DNA of 64,000 nt. Source: Bradyrhizobium quebecense. Lineage in GTDB: Bacteria > Pseudomonadota > Alphaproteobacteria > Rhizobiales > Xanthobacteraceae. Positions 33,598-42,136 of this stretch are shown in pieces. Both the position numbers and the translations under genes were made by a program. The stretch covers positions 2,914,001 to 2,978,000 of the forward strand of contig NZ_CP088022.1 in NCBI RefSeq assembly GCF_013373795.3. The letters run 5' to 3'. The notes under the pieces are model-generated. The model ran no database searches. It was not told where the DNA came from and saw only the letters and a program-made list of their open reading frames with translations. The first letter of the stretch is position 1; every line of letters begins with the position of its first letter.

Positions 33598-33676
33598 GAT
33601 GAAAAAAAACCGTCAGTGTGAGATGGGCCGGTCTGTGGAGAGGCATCCGCGAAGGAATTGCCCACCCCCTACCCCT

Positions 33677-33958
33677 TCAATCCCAAACGCCGCGTGTGTG
33701 CAGGCTCGCCTGCTCCTCGGCCTGCTTGACGCTGTCGTGGCACGACTTGCAGAGCGTCTGCAGGTTAACCTTATCCCAGAACAGGCGTTCATCGCCACGA
33801 TGCGGGATGACGTGATCGCAGACCAGCAGCGACGTGTTCGGCTCGACCCTGCCGCAGCCCTTGCGCTGGCAGGTGTAGAGATCGCGCAGGAAGATGCGCA
33901 GGCGCAGCGCTCGCCAGCGGGCTAACTTGTACCAGGCTTTCCAAGGCGGCTGCGTCAT
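33677..33958 (-). CDS. HNH endonuclease next to terminase
   Basis: 93 residues. HNH core: zinc cysteines CQRKGC and CKSC, with CDHVIPHRGD as the catalytic His strand. Such small HNH proteins encoded next to terS/terL in HK97-type phages assist terminase cutting. First gene after the bidirectional terminator, so probably first in the late transcript. Confidence 0.85.
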   Translation of the reverse strand: MTQPPWKAWYKLARWRALRLRIFLRDLYTCQRKGCGRVEPNTSLLVCDHVIPHRGDERLFWDKVNLQTLCKSCHDSVKQAEEQASLHTRGVWD

Positions 33959-34070
33959 CACCAAAAGGAAAGGCCGACCACCTTGCGATGATCGGCCTCA
34001 AGTCTAGGGAGGAAACGCCCAAGGAGGGCAGCGACAGCGCAAGGCGCTACCGCACAACCTATGTAAATGA

Positions 34071-34103
34071 AAACGCCGACCGCAGCAACTGCGATCGGCG
34101 TTT
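34071..34103. terminator. Bidirectional terminator between early and late operons
   Basis: Stem AAACGCCGACCGCAG / CTGCGATCGGCGTTT, 15 bp with one mismatch, loop CAA. It has A-rich and T-rich edges on either side. It lies just after the NusG-like gene and before the HNH-terminase block, the place for a regulated terminator. Confidence 0.7.
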
Positions 34104-34196
34104 GATCTGGTGATGGTTGAGGCGCGCTGCGCGCGTCCGCCTGGAATCAGGCTCCGCACTTTTAGCCGAGCTGCCGCGAATGCACCGCACCGCGAA

Positions 34197-34862
34197 TTAG
34201 TCGATCAGCTCGATCTGCGCCTCGGTCAAACCGCTTACCTTGACGCCGTGCTTTCCGTCACCGACGTAGGCACTGAGTCGTCCATTTGAGTCAATTCGCT
34301 CGATCAGTCCGCGTAAGCCGGAGAACACGCCATCGGCGACACGTATCTGCCGACCAACCCGCAGTTTGGTTTTGTCCTCGGCCTGCGCAACGCTAATGAA
34401 CCCGTATTTCAGGAACAGCTGCGCAAGCGCCCAACGGCGGCGCGACGGCAGCAGGTTCTCGATCTTGACGATATCGCGCAGCAGCTGCATCTCGGTCGCG
34501 TTGAGCCAGGACCGCAGCTCTCCGAAGTTGAGGAGATTGTCGACGTCGGGGATGCTGCGGATCTCGCCGAGCCGGCTGAGCTCGAAATCAGGCAAAAAGA
34601 TCAGGCCCGGCAGAAACGCCTTTTCGATCCGGCGCCCAAGATGCGGACGGCGCGCCTGCTGCCCGTTGCCCCGCTGGACGAAATGAACAACGATCGGCGA
34701 CCATCCGCTGATGCAGCGCTCGGCGAAAGCCTTGATGACCTTCGCGTCACGCCCAGGCATGACCTGCAGAACGTGCCAGCTGTCGGGCATCGCCGGCACG
34801 GCCAGCCGACCGCTGGCCTCGACATATCCGACGATCTGCCCCTTGCGGTATTGCATGTTCAT
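34197..34862 (-). CDS. NusG-like transcription antitermination protein
   Basis: 221 residues from the ATG at 34862, coupled by ATGA to the gene before. NGN domain at about 28-115 (SWHVLQVMPGRDAKVIKAFA; KAFLPGLIFLPDF; IRSIPDVDNLLNFG) and KOW domain at 168-192 (VGRQIRVADGVFSGLRGLIE). NusG-family proteins bind RNA polymerase and can suppress termination. As last gene of the early operon, directly before a strong hairpin and the late genes, it is a candidate late-gene antiterminator, the job of lambda Q. That job is inference. Confidence 0.85.
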   Translation of the reverse strand: MNMQYRKGQIVGYVEASGRLAVPAMPDSWHVLQVMPGRDAKVIKAFAERCISGWSPIVVHFVQRGNGQQARRPHLGRRIEKAFLPGLIFLPDFELSRLGEIRSIPDVDNLLNFGELRSWLNATEMQLLRDIVKIENLLPSRRRWALAQLFLKYGFISVAQAEDKTKLRVGRQIRVADGVFSGLRGLIERIDSNGRLSAYVGDGKHGVKVSGLTEAQIELID

Positions 34863-36112
34863 TCGCTCTCCCCTGCGACTTGCCACGTCCCATCGCGCCG
34901 CGGCGGCCACGACGCCGGCACGCGAAAGCCCTGCTTTGACTTCCTCAAACGGAAATTCGGATTCGACGACGAGATGCCGTGAACGTTCGGATCAAACGGC
35001 TCGAGGAAGATCCGCTCGGCCTGCGGCTCGGCGCCGGTCCAGAGCGCCAGCCGATCGCGCCAGGCGGCAAACTGCGGCGTCCCGAGGTCGACGACCTGCC
35101 AGGACTCGCGGTCGGCGCCGGCAAACGCGGCCATCGCCGACAGGTCAGCCTGCGGCCCGAGCTGCGTCCAGACGCCCTCGCCGAGATCCTGATCGCGAAT
35201 GATGCGCAGCTCGCGCCGCTCGGCGATCTGCATCGCCACTGCCAAGCCCTTGAGCTCGTCGCCTTGCACGAACCGCCGTTGCGGAGGCGCCGCCTTGGCC
35301 GGCGCAGCGCCGGGCGCCGGGAATTCCCGAAACCCGCGCGTCCGCACCCAAAGATGAAAATTCAGCGGCCGACGCTGTTTGAGCTCGCGCAGTTTCGCCA
35401 TGTAGAGCGGGACGGCATGGCCGCACCAGGCGCGATCCTCCTGCGTCAGGAGGCGGAACTCCTCGAGCGCCAGGTCGCGCCGCATGATCTCATGCCCGAC
35501 GTAGCTCTCGAATACCGATGCGAACTCGACAGGTTCACTTTCCTCGATCGTCTCGCGATCATCCGGAAATCCCCCGGAGGGGGACTTAGGGGGATTCTCC
35601 GGTTCAGGTTCAGAAGAGTCTAGGCCCTGGCTGTATTGCGAGGGCTGGCCTAGTGCTGGCCGAGGGCTAACGTCGTCGGCGCCGGAATTTAGCCCTTGCT
35701 GCCAGCTAGGGCTAATCGGCCTTGAATTTACTTGATTTTCGTCGACGTTGCGCCCGGCGGCGCGCGCCTCGATCGCGTCGATATCCGCGTCGACCAGCAG
35801 CCGGATCAGATCCGTGGTGCGCTTGCCACGACCATCACCATTGCGGCGGCCGTTCTCATCGAGCCATTGCGGCGTCCGACCGATCGCGCCGATCTCCTCG
35901 AGCCAGGCGAGCCGCCGTCGAACCGTGTCCTGCGACAGATCGCAATCCCCCGCCAGCGACGGAATGCCGACCCAGCAGATGCCATCGCCGTCGACATACT
36001 CGCCGAGCGCGCGCAGCACGCTCTTTGCGTAAGGATTGCCCAGCTCGAGATTGCGCGCCCATGCCGTGGCCTCGTCCGAGGCAATGCGTCGCGCCCGCCT
36101 TTTCGCGGTCAT
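34859..36112 (-). CDS. Replication-type winged-helix protein
   Basis: 417 residues. An N-terminal winged helix (NPYAKSVLRALGEYVDGDGI; LSQDTVRRRLAWLEEIGAIG) as in phage replication initiators and DnaD/O-like proteins, a Pro/Ser-rich linker near 140-190, and a helical C-terminal region. It is placed in the early operon after small genes and before the NusG-like gene. Likely directs phage DNA replication; no helicase motif seen. Confidence 0.7.
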   Translation of the reverse strand: MTAKRRARRIASDEATAWARNLELGNPYAKSVLRALGEYVDGDGICWVGIPSLAGDCDLSQDTVRRRLAWLEEIGAIGRTPQWLDENGRRNGDGRGKRTTDLIRLLVDADIDAIEARAAGRNVDENQVNSRPISPSWQQGLNSGADDVSPRPALGQPSQYSQGLDSSEPEPENPPKSPSGGFPDDRETIEESEPVEFASVFESYVGHEIMRRDLALEEFRLLTQEDRAWCGHAVPLYMAKLRELKQRRPLNFHLWVRTRGFREFPAPGAAPAKAAPPQRRFVQGDELKGLAVAMQIAERRELRIIRDQDLGEGVWTQLGPQADLSAMAAFAGADRESWQVVDLGTPQFAAWRDRLALWTGAEPQAERIFLEPFDPNVHGISSSNPNFRLRKSKQGFRVPASWPPRRDGTWQVAGESE

Positions 36113-36170
36113 CTTAACTTCCTAACCAAGAGAATTCGGGAAAACGCTGACGCAACAGAACACTGAAAAT

Positions 36171-36491
36171 TCACGGTCGCGGCTGCAGCAGACGGAAAAC
36201 GATGTCCTGCGCCGAGAGCCGTGAGATCGCGTCGCGCTCGATCGCGACGCCGAGCCGCTCGAGCCACTCGCGACGGAAACCGAGGCGCTTGAGCCGCGGC
36301 GGATTGACTGCGCCGGCGGCGATCGCGTCGCGATCCGGGATCTCGTATTCCTCGAGCTCGCCGAGCTCCGCGCCCTTGACGACCAGCTGGCAGATGACCT
36401 CGGCCAGAATCATCGCCTCCGGCCCTTCGCCAGCCAGGCAGCACACGATCGCGTCAGGCCGCCGCAACTGCAACCGCCTCACGCCGCGCAT
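36171..36491 (-). CDS. Small early phage protein, unknown
   Basis: 106 residues from the ATG at 36491. Helical (MILAEVICQLVVKGAELGEL; GFRREWLERLGVAIERD). The 5' end overlaps the upstream gene by 38 bases. No family recognised. Confidence 0.55.
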   Translation of the reverse strand: MRGVRRLQLRRPDAIVCCLAGEGPEAMILAEVICQLVVKGAELGELEEYEIPDRDAIAAGAVNPPRLKRLGFRREWLERLGVAIERDAISRLSAQDIVFRLLQPRP

Positions 36492-36669
36492 CACAGGGCG
36501 GCGTCGCCGTGCAATGGATGCGCTCCTCGTCGCGCCAGAACTCGTCCCAATAGCCCGCAGGACCGCCCTCGCGCCGGCCGACCTTGACCATGTCGCAGCG
36601 GACGCATTGCTGCTCGGTCTTGAGCGGAAATCGGATTTTCTCGCCCCACTTGTGCCGCGTCGAGCTCAT
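36454..36669 (-). CDS. Small early phage protein with cysteine pairs
   Basis: 71 residues; CVRC plus two later cysteines (HCTATPPC) could bind one zinc. The start shares ATGA with the previous gene. The style fits phage proteins of the form KWGEKIRFPLKTEQQCVRC. Confidence 0.55.
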   Translation of the reverse strand: MSSTRHKWGEKIRFPLKTEQQCVRCDMVKVGRREGGPAGYWDEFWRDEERIHCTATPPCDARREAVAVAAA

Positions 36670-36911
36670 GCGCGCCGCCGTCCGAGAATAGCGACCTCAC
36701 CGAACAGCAGCCGGGACAAGGCGAATTCGCCGCACGCGCAAACCATCGCGGCATTGCTCTTGGTGAATTGAAAGACCTCGATCATGCCGGCCTCGTCGTC
36801 GGCATATCGGACGTTGCTGACCTCGCGACCGTCAAGAAACACGGTCGGCGACGGGCCAGAAAAATGCAGCGGCCAGAAATCAGGATTGCCCCGATCTGCG
36901 GAGACCTTCAT
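36666..36911 (-). CDS. Small early phage protein, unknown
   Basis: 81 residues, MKVSADRGNPDFWPLHFSGP, a small beta-rich protein with CACGEF. It is coupled at both ends by one- to four-base overlaps. No function known. Confidence 0.55.
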   Translation of the reverse strand: MKVSADRGNPDFWPLHFSGPSPTVFLDGREVSNVRYADDEAGMIEVFQFTKSNAAMVCACGEFALSRLLFGEVAILGRRRA

Positions 36912-37120
36912 TAGGAAGCCCTCCGAAAGCGCGCCTCGAGATGATCCTCGCCAGCGGCATCGCCGGCGATCCGCTCAAGACGCTCGCCCGGCAGCCAAGC
37001 CGTATCGCGCGCATCGTCACGCCGGCCGAGCCGACCGCGCTGCATCCAACCGAGCGAATAGCCGAACATGAACAGCGCGAACGCGCCGACCGCGATCGCG
37101 GCGATCTCGAGCTGCGTCAT
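36911..37120 (-). CDS. Single-span membrane protein, early operon
   Basis: 69 residues; one membrane segment (IAAIAVGAFALFMFGYSLGW) then a basic and acidic tail. ATGA overlap with the preceding gene fixes the start at 37120. Confidence 0.6.
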   Translation of the reverse strand: MTQLEIAAIAVGAFALFMFGYSLGWMQRGRLGRRDDARDTAWLPGERLERIAGDAAGEDHLEARFRRAS

Positions 37121-37668
37121 TGCCGCTGCTCCTGCGTCGCGAGCGGTCGCCTCAAGCGCGCCGGCACTCCGGTCGGATTCCTGTTGCGATCGAACCGCTC
37201 GCCCTCGGCGATCGCCAATGCGACGCCGCGGACCAGGTCGCGACGATAGCCGGCCGGCTTCCACCATTCGCGCGTCCAGGGCCATTCGTGAGGGACCGCA
37301 GGCGATTCCGTGCCGGCGTGCAGAATGAACGCAGCGCCAGCCCGGCCCAGCGTGCCGCGATCGTATCCGTCGTCATGCTCGGTCGACCAACCCTCGCGCT
37401 CGACCTGGCGAAAGCGTTCGGCGATAACAGCTTGCACGAACGGCGACAGCGGTCGGCGGATATGCAGCGCCTCAAATAGCCGGCGCAGCAGATACGACCT
37501 GCAGATCGAGATCGCGGTCATGATTAGCGCAAACATAACGTTCTGGCCGATCGAGACCGTGACGCCAAGCAGCGGCAGGAAATAGACCTGCGCGGCAAGG
37601 CTGATGCCGAAACCAACCAAGACGTTGATCGCGCTCTCTGCCAGTGATGCCAGTTTCGTTTGCTTCAT
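37117..37668 (-). CDS. DUF7220-like membrane protein with soluble C-terminal domain
   Basis: 183 residues from the ATG at 37668. Two membrane segments at 8-60 (SAINVLVGFGISLAAQVYFL; VMFALIMTAISICRSYLLRR) match the small DUF7220 phage proteins. Residues about 85-160 (FRQVEREGWSTEHDDGYDRG) form a separate domain often seen alone in phages. This protein is a fusion of the two. Role unknown. Confidence 0.65.
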   Translation of the reverse strand: MKQTKLASLAESAINVLVGFGISLAAQVYFLPLLGVTVSIGQNVMFALIMTAISICRSYLLRRLFEALHIRRPLSPFVQAVIAERFRQVEREGWSTEHDDGYDRGTLGRAGAAFILHAGTESPAVPHEWPWTREWWKPAGYRRDLVRGVALAIAEGERFDRNRNPTGVPARLRRPLATQEQRQ

Positions 37669-38051
37669 TGCCGCAATGCTCCCCTGATGCTCGCCTCGTT
37701 TTGCTGCAACCAGCGCAGCGTATTCGCCGCGGCCTCGAGGCCGTCGCGTTGATAAGCGGCCGCCGCCGAGCTCAGCTTGCTGCGCGCGCCGCTGCGGCGA
37801 TCCTTGAGCTCGGTCTCGACGGCAGTGACCTGCCTGGTCATCGAAATGGCGCAAGCCGGCAGCGGCGCCGCTGCGGCAATGCGCGCCGCGTTCTGCAGCA
37901 GCCAGCGCAGCGTTTTCGCGCCAGCCTCGAGGCCGTCGCATTGACGCTGCGACGCCGAGCGATCGAGCCTCGACCGCGCGCCGGCGCCGCGATCCTTGAT
38001 CTCGTTCTCGACCGCGGCGATCTGCCGGAATAGAGCGACTTTGTCGGTCAC
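37665..38051 (-). CDS. Early phage protein with internal tandem duplication
   Basis: 128 residues from a GTG at 38051 that overlaps the preceding stop. Two about 55-residue copies are visible: QIAAVENEIKDRGAGARSRL...GLEAGAKTLRWLLQN and QVTAVETELKDRRSGARSKL...GLEAAANTLRWLQQN. Helical. The duplication is old enough to have diverged at many positions. No function known. Confidence 0.6.
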   Translation of the reverse strand: MTDKVALFRQIAAVENEIKDRGAGARSRLDRSASQRQCDGLEAGAKTLRWLLQNAARIAAAAPLPACAISMTRQVTAVETELKDRRSGARSKLSSAAAAYQRDGLEAAANTLRWLQQNEASIRGALRQ

Positions 38052-38149
38052 AGCGCACCGCTAAGACAAACGATCGCGGTCACGCCGAGGACCAAGATAA
38101 TCAGATAGGCCCAGATCAGGCAGCCGCCGGCATGAGCTCCAACGTCCAT
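38048..38149 (-). CDS. 33-residue single-span membrane peptide
   Basis: MDVGAHAGGC then a membrane segment (LIWAYLIILVLGVTAIVCLS) and stop. The stop shares GTGA with the following gene and it starts four bases after the methylase stop, so it fits the operon exactly. Too short to test further by eye. Confidence 0.55.
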   Translation of the reverse strand: MDVGAHAGGCLIWAYLIILVLGVTAIVCLSGAL

Positions 38150-38153
38150 CCGT

Positions 38154-40073
38154 TCACCCTCCGATTTGTGGCGCGCGACCGGCTTCGGCCGGCGCCGGCG
38201 ACGTGACGAGCTGCGCCAGGAATTCGCGGCCGGCGTCGCTGACCTTGACGCTCGACGTTGAGCAATGCGCGAAACCTGCGCCGACCAGATGCCGGACCAT
38301 GTCGCCGTCGATCCGCGCGCCGGCGTCGATCGCGAGCAACGCGGCCTGCATATCGAGCTCGTCCTCGGTCAGCGGCAACCGCGTTTGCAGACGATCGTCG
38401 ACGACCTCGGTCGGCGCGCGGTCGATACGCGCGAGATCCATTTCGGTTTGCGAGACGACGAGATCCGGCGCCGGCTTCGGCGTCCGGCGCAGAAATTCCG
38501 GGATATCGAGCCCGTCGTCGAGAATGTCGCGTCCAGGTCGGTTCGCCGGCGGCTCGGCTGTATCGGCGCGGCCGGCAACGGCGACGCTCGAAACGACTTT
38601 CCCGATCGGCGACGAGGCAACATCGGCCGAAAGGGCTGGACGATCGCCGGCGTGAGCTCCGGCGTCCGCTAACTGTGAGGCCGCAGCGCTATGGCTACCC
38701 GTTGCGGCCTCGTCCGATGACCGACCATCGGCAGTCCGATCGCGCGGCGGTTCTACACCCGCCGGCGCCCCGTCAGGCGCCGAGCTCTCGCCGGCGATCG
38801 CTTGGGAATTGAATTGCTCTAGCGCGGCACGGTCGGCCGCGATGACCTCGTCGCGCGTCACCCAGGCGGGACCATCGGCGCAAAAGGCCGCGACGCGCGC
38901 CGCAGTCTCGTCGAGCGCAGCTGTCGCCGCCTGGTTGCCCCATGCATCCCAGCCAGGCGGCAGCGGATGCTCAGCGTCGACGCGCGCAAACAGCTCGAGT
39001 GCCGGCACTCCGCCGCTCATGGCGGCGATCATGCGCCGGTAATGCTCCGGCTTGCGCGAATGACCGAGCGGCCTCGAGCGCTCACGATGGTTGGAGCCGA
39101 ACTTTTCGCCGCTCCCCGGTTTCGGAAGGCCCTTCCCCCGCTTGAACAGCAGCAGCAGCTCGTCCTGGTCACGCACCAGGACGGCGCCGCCGGCCTCGGT
39201 CGGATGCTCCTCGTCGTTTTTCGTCCAGACGAACGCGGTCGAGTAGGAGTCAAAGCCCCATGACAGCGCCACCGCCGAGGCGAGCGGCATCTGCGCACGG
39301 ACCTTGATGACCTCGCCGGTCCGCAGATCCGTCGCCTCGATCTCGGCCTCGTGCCAGGCGAGCAGGTGCGCGCGCGGAATCCAGAGAAACAGCCAGGCAT
39401 CCGGCAGGACCATGTCCTTCACCGGCAAATCGCAGATCTCCGACCACGGCATGGTCGGATAATGGTTCTCGTAGGAGCGGCTGGTGACGCCCTGGTTTCG
39501 ATGCCACGGCGGATCAGCGTAAATGATCGGGTATTTACGGCCGGTCGGCTGCAGAGCCGAGGCGTCAGAGAGCGCTTGCGCCACGTTGCGGCGATGCTCC
39601 CTACCCTTTTCCTCGGCGCCGACCTTTGCCAGGTCCATCGCGACACGGGCGACGCCGGCGCGCATTTCTTCCTGGTGACGATCGAGCGCCGCCTCGAATT
39701 CGGCCGCCGGCATTGCGGCCAGGCGCTGCGCCTTGGATGACAGTTTGCGGTCGATCCCAGCCTCGGCCAGCGTTGGCCGGTCATCTTCTGGCTGTTCCGA
39801 GACCGAACCGCCAGAAACGTTCCGGCCGCGCAGCTGGCCGCGCGATCCGGTATTGAGTCCGACCGTTTCCTTTTGCGCGACAATCATCTCGCCGAGGCGC
39901 CGCTCGGCGCGGAAACGCAGCTGCGCCGCCTGGATCTCGAGGTCGCGGTCCTTCGCTTGGCGCGCATAGTGGCGCATCGCCTCGGCCTGGCTGCGGATCT
40001 CCTGGACCTCGTCGACCGCGACGGCCTCGGCCAGCGCCTTGCGCGCCGCTTCATATCGAACGAGCTCGGTCAC
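38154..40073 (-). CDS. MT-A70 family adenine-N6 DNA methyltransferase
   Basis: 639 residues. N-terminal helical region (1-165) as in phage MT-A70 proteins, catalytic DPPW at 187-190 (YPIIYADPPWHRNQG), WLFLWIPRAHLL and GFDSYSTAFVW in the MTase core, SRKPEHYRRMIAAM near its end. Residues about 410-639 are an extra Ala/Asp-rich extension without known motif. It likely methylates adenine in phage DNA, protecting against restriction or timing replication. Confidence 0.88.
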   Translation of the reverse strand: MTELVRYEAARKALAEAVAVDEVQEIRSQAEAMRHYARQAKDRDLEIQAAQLRFRAERRLGEMIVAQKETVGLNTGSRGQLRGRNVSGGSVSEQPEDDRPTLAEAGIDRKLSSKAQRLAAMPAAEFEAALDRHQEEMRAGVARVAMDLAKVGAEEKGREHRRNVAQALSDASALQPTGRKYPIIYADPPWHRNQGVTSRSYENHYPTMPWSEICDLPVKDMVLPDAWLFLWIPRAHLLAWHEAEIEATDLRTGEVIKVRAQMPLASAVALSWGFDSYSTAFVWTKNDEEHPTEAGGAVLVRDQDELLLLFKRGKGLPKPGSGEKFGSNHRERSRPLGHSRKPEHYRRMIAAMSGGVPALELFARVDAEHPLPPGWDAWGNQAATAALDETAARVAAFCADGPAWVTRDEVIAADRAALEQFNSQAIAGESSAPDGAPAGVEPPRDRTADGRSSDEAATGSHSAAASQLADAGAHAGDRPALSADVASSPIGKVVSSVAVAGRADTAEPPANRPGRDILDDGLDIPEFLRRTPKPAPDLVVSQTEMDLARIDRAPTEVVDDRLQTRLPLTEDELDMQAALLAIDAGARIDGDMVRHLVGAGFAHCSTSSVKVSDAGREFLAQLVTSPAPAEAGRAPQIGG

Positions 40074-40510
40074 GACGCGGCGCCCTCCTCGTCGTCGACG
40101 ACAATGGCGACGCCGTCGCCGCAGGGCACGACAGTCGCGACGTCGCCCTCGAGCTGGTCGAGATGCAGCTGGATCGCGTCATCGGCGACGGCCGTCACCT
40201 TCTCGCCGTTCGCCGCGCAATAGGCCGCGAGCCGCGCCGCGATATGCGGCCGGACCGAGATCAGGACGCCGTCGCGGCCGAAACCAGCAACCGCGACCCA
40301 GCCGCGCCGCGTCACGGCCGACAGCTCACCCCGCTCGACCAGGCTATCCATCAGGCGGTTGGCGTTGTTCGGATTACAGCCCATCACGTCGGCCAGCGCG
40401 CGGCGCGTCGGCATCGCTCCATGGCGACCGACAAATTCAGTGATCGCTTTCAACGCGTCGACCATACGGGCGGTCAGCCCCATGCCATCGGATGCGGGAA
40501 CGTCGGTCAA
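40070..40510 (-). CDS. LexA-type winged-helix early protein
   Basis: 146 residues. Residues 12-60 (LTARMVDALKAITEFVGRHG; PTRRALADVMGCNPNNANRL) form a LexA-like DNA-binding winged helix. There is no S24 peptidase part. Coupled by ATGA to its neighbours. Probably an early-gene regulator. Confidence 0.65.
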   Translation of the reverse strand: MTDVPASDGMGLTARMVDALKAITEFVGRHGAMPTRRALADVMGCNPNNANRLMDSLVERGELSAVTRRGWVAVAGFGRDGVLISVRPHIAARLAAYCAANGEKVTAVADDAIQLHLDQLEGDVATVVPCGDGVAIVVDDEEGAAS

Positions 40511-40989
40511 AACGGAACCTCCTGCGGAAACGGGATGTCATGAACGCGCATCAGCTCGAGCACGATCTGCTCGAGCGAAGGGATCGCCGCGCGCGGCCGG
40601 CGGTTCTTCATGTTCTGCTTGTGAGTGCACCAGGAGAGATTGTCGTCGCGGTTATCGAGCGTTTGCCCGTTGCCGTGGTCGACGTGATGCGTCCGCATGA
40701 ACCTCTCGGAGCGCGGATCGCGGACGATCTTGATCTCGCGATGTTGACGCAGGGTCGCCCGATCCGGCCCGACGTTGCGCTTTGCGTAAAGCTGCCATGG
40801 CGTGCGCGAGCCCCAAGACACATTCCAGGTATTTCTCGACAGCCAGTCGTAATCGCAGGCGTCGACCAGCGACCAGATATTATCGCGCGCCGACAGAATG
40901 ATCCGGCGCCAAGGCGTCAGCCCGGAGTCGAGTAGCCGCTCGATCGAGATGGATTCACTTGGCCGGACGCTCGCGAAAGAACCGTGCAT
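40507..40989 (-). CDS. HNH homing-type endonuclease
   Basis: 160 residues. Pattern of HNH/AP2-type homing nucleases: YDWLSRNTWNV, then FMRTHHVDHGNGQTLDNRDD and NLSWCTHKQNMKNR. The start shares TGATG with the GapR-like gene. It may be selfish or involved in phage competition. Confidence 0.8.
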   Translation of the reverse strand: MHGSFASVRPSESISIERLLDSGLTPWRRIILSARDNIWSLVDACDYDWLSRNTWNVSWGSRTPWQLYAKRNVGPDRATLRQHREIKIVRDPRSERFMRTHHVDHGNGQTLDNRDDNLSWCTHKQNMKNRRPRAAIPSLEQIVLELMRVHDIPFPQEVPF

Positions 40990-41255
40990 CACAGCATCCC
41001 CAGCGCCTGCATGTAGGTATCGAGGATCGTCTCATGCGCCTCGCGCTCGATCGGGTCCTGTTGGCGCATCTTGATGATCGCGCGCAGCGCCTTGACGTCG
41101 AAGCCGTTGCCCTTGGCCTCGGCGTAGACGTCGCTGATGTCGTCGGCGATCGTCTTTTTTTCCTCGATCAGGCGCTCGACGCGCTCGATGATCGATTTCA
41201 GCTGGTCTTTGGCGATCGTCGTCGCGCGGGTTTCTGCGGCCGGTGTCCTGGTCAT
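40989..41255 (-). CDS. GapR-like DUF2312 nucleoid protein
   Basis: 88 residues from the ATG at 41255. Full DUF2312/GapR pattern: [55 protein letters not shown]. GapR proteins clamp overtwisted DNA ahead of polymerases and aid replication. A phage copy in the early operon could support phage replication or displace the host protein. Confidence 0.88.
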   Translation of the reverse strand: MTRTPAAETRATTIAKDQLKSIIERVERLIEEKKTIADDISDVYAEAKGNGFDVKALRAIIKMRQQDPIEREAHETILDTYMQALGML

Positions 41256-41419
41256 CGGCGCGTCCAACGGAAGCCGGCGCCGGCGTCACGGCGACGATCG
41301 AGGAAAGGTTGCATCGCGGCGCCGACCGCAGCGAAGGCGGCGACGAGCAGAACGCAGCCCATCATGATGAGAAAGCGCAGATCGTTGACGTCGACGCCGG
41401 CGAGTGTGTCATGCCCCAT
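41252..41419 (-). CDS. Single-span membrane peptide, early operon
   Basis: 55 residues: [11 protein letters not shown], a membrane segment ([20 protein letters not shown]), and a basic end. The stop shares ATGA with the GapR-like gene; it begins 11 bases after the gene upstream. Confidence 0.6.
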   Translation of the reverse strand: MGHDTLAGVDVNDLRFLIMMGCVLLVAAFAAVGAAMQPFLDRRRDAGAGFRWTRR

Positions 41420-41430
41420 GGTTTGCCCCG

Positions 41431-41832
41431 TTAATCCGCCATGCCGCGCTGCATGGACTCGATCTGCCGGCCGAGCTCGGCCTGCGCCTTGACCAGTTTC
41501 GAGAGCTCGAGCTGCTTTTTGAATCCGACCCACCAAGCCGGCCGCGCCTCGCCCATGATCGCGTCGAGGATCTTGTCGCCGACGTCGGACTGCAGCAGCT
41601 TGGCTTGAAAGGCGCTGCCGAGATCCCGGTCGCCGGCGAGGCAGCGCTCGCAATGGCGGATCTCGGCCCCGGTTCGGATCGCGAGCTCGGCCGCGGTCTG
41701 ATGCGGGAAAAGCCGGCGGAAAACCTGCATCGCCGGCGCGATCGTCCGGCCAGCTGGCCGTTTTTGTCCGGCCAGTTGGCCGGTCCGCTTTTTTGCGCTC
41801 CCGGCCGGAACTTGTGTAGCCTCTCGCCCCAT
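41431..41832 (-). CDS. Early phage protein, unknown
   Basis: 133 residues. A basic N-terminus (residues 1-35) then helices (VFRRLFPHQTAAELAIRTGA; KKQLELSKLVKAQAELGRQI) and one CERC pair. Position before GapR in the early operon. No family recognised. Confidence 0.55.
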   Translation of the reverse strand: MGREATQVPAGSAKKRTGQLAGQKRPAGRTIAPAMQVFRRLFPHQTAAELAIRTGAEIRHCERCLAGDRDLGSAFQAKLLQSDVGDKILDAIMGEARPAWWVGFKKQLELSKLVKAQAELGRQIESMQRGMAD

Positions 41833-41854
41833 GTTGCCCCTGTGCGAAAAACCG

Positions 41855-42094
41855 TTAGCGACGTTTGCGACGAGGCGACCGGATGCCCCAGAGCTCCGGC
41901 GGCGCCTTGAAACCGCGCTCGGCGAGCTCGGCGTCGAAAATCAGAAATGTCGGAGAAGGCAGCCGGCCGCGCGCGATCGCGTTGGAGATCGCCGGCGGTT
42001 TGCATTCAGCAATTTCCGCAGCCTTGAAGGTGCCGCCGACCGCGTCGACGACCTCGGCTGCAGTGCCGAGCTTTTTGAACCGCGAATCATTCAT
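41855..42094 (-). CDS. Cro-like regulator
   Basis: 79 residues from the ATG at 42094. HTH: LGTAAEVVDAVGGTFKAAEI, ECKPPAISNAIARGRLPSPT. It is divergent from the XRE repressor across a 63-base gap with two operator-like palindromes; a GTG at 42115 is rejected because it lies inside the first palindrome. First gene of the early operon; would shut down the repressor promoter as Cro does. Confidence 0.75.
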   Translation of the reverse strand: MNDSRFKKLGTAAEVVDAVGGTFKAAEIAECKPPAISNAIARGRLPSPTFLIFDAELAERGFKAPPELWGIRSPRRKRR

Positions 42095-42110
42095 GACGTC
42101 CGGACCATAC

Positions 42111-42125
42111 TTCACGTATTGTGAA
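42111..42125. promoter_or_regulatory. Repressor operator candidate O1
   Basis: TTCACGTATTGTGAA, perfect palindrome TTCAC-N5-GTGAA between the cro-like and repressor genes. Confidence 0.65.
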
Positions 42126-42136
42126 TGTCCAAACTG

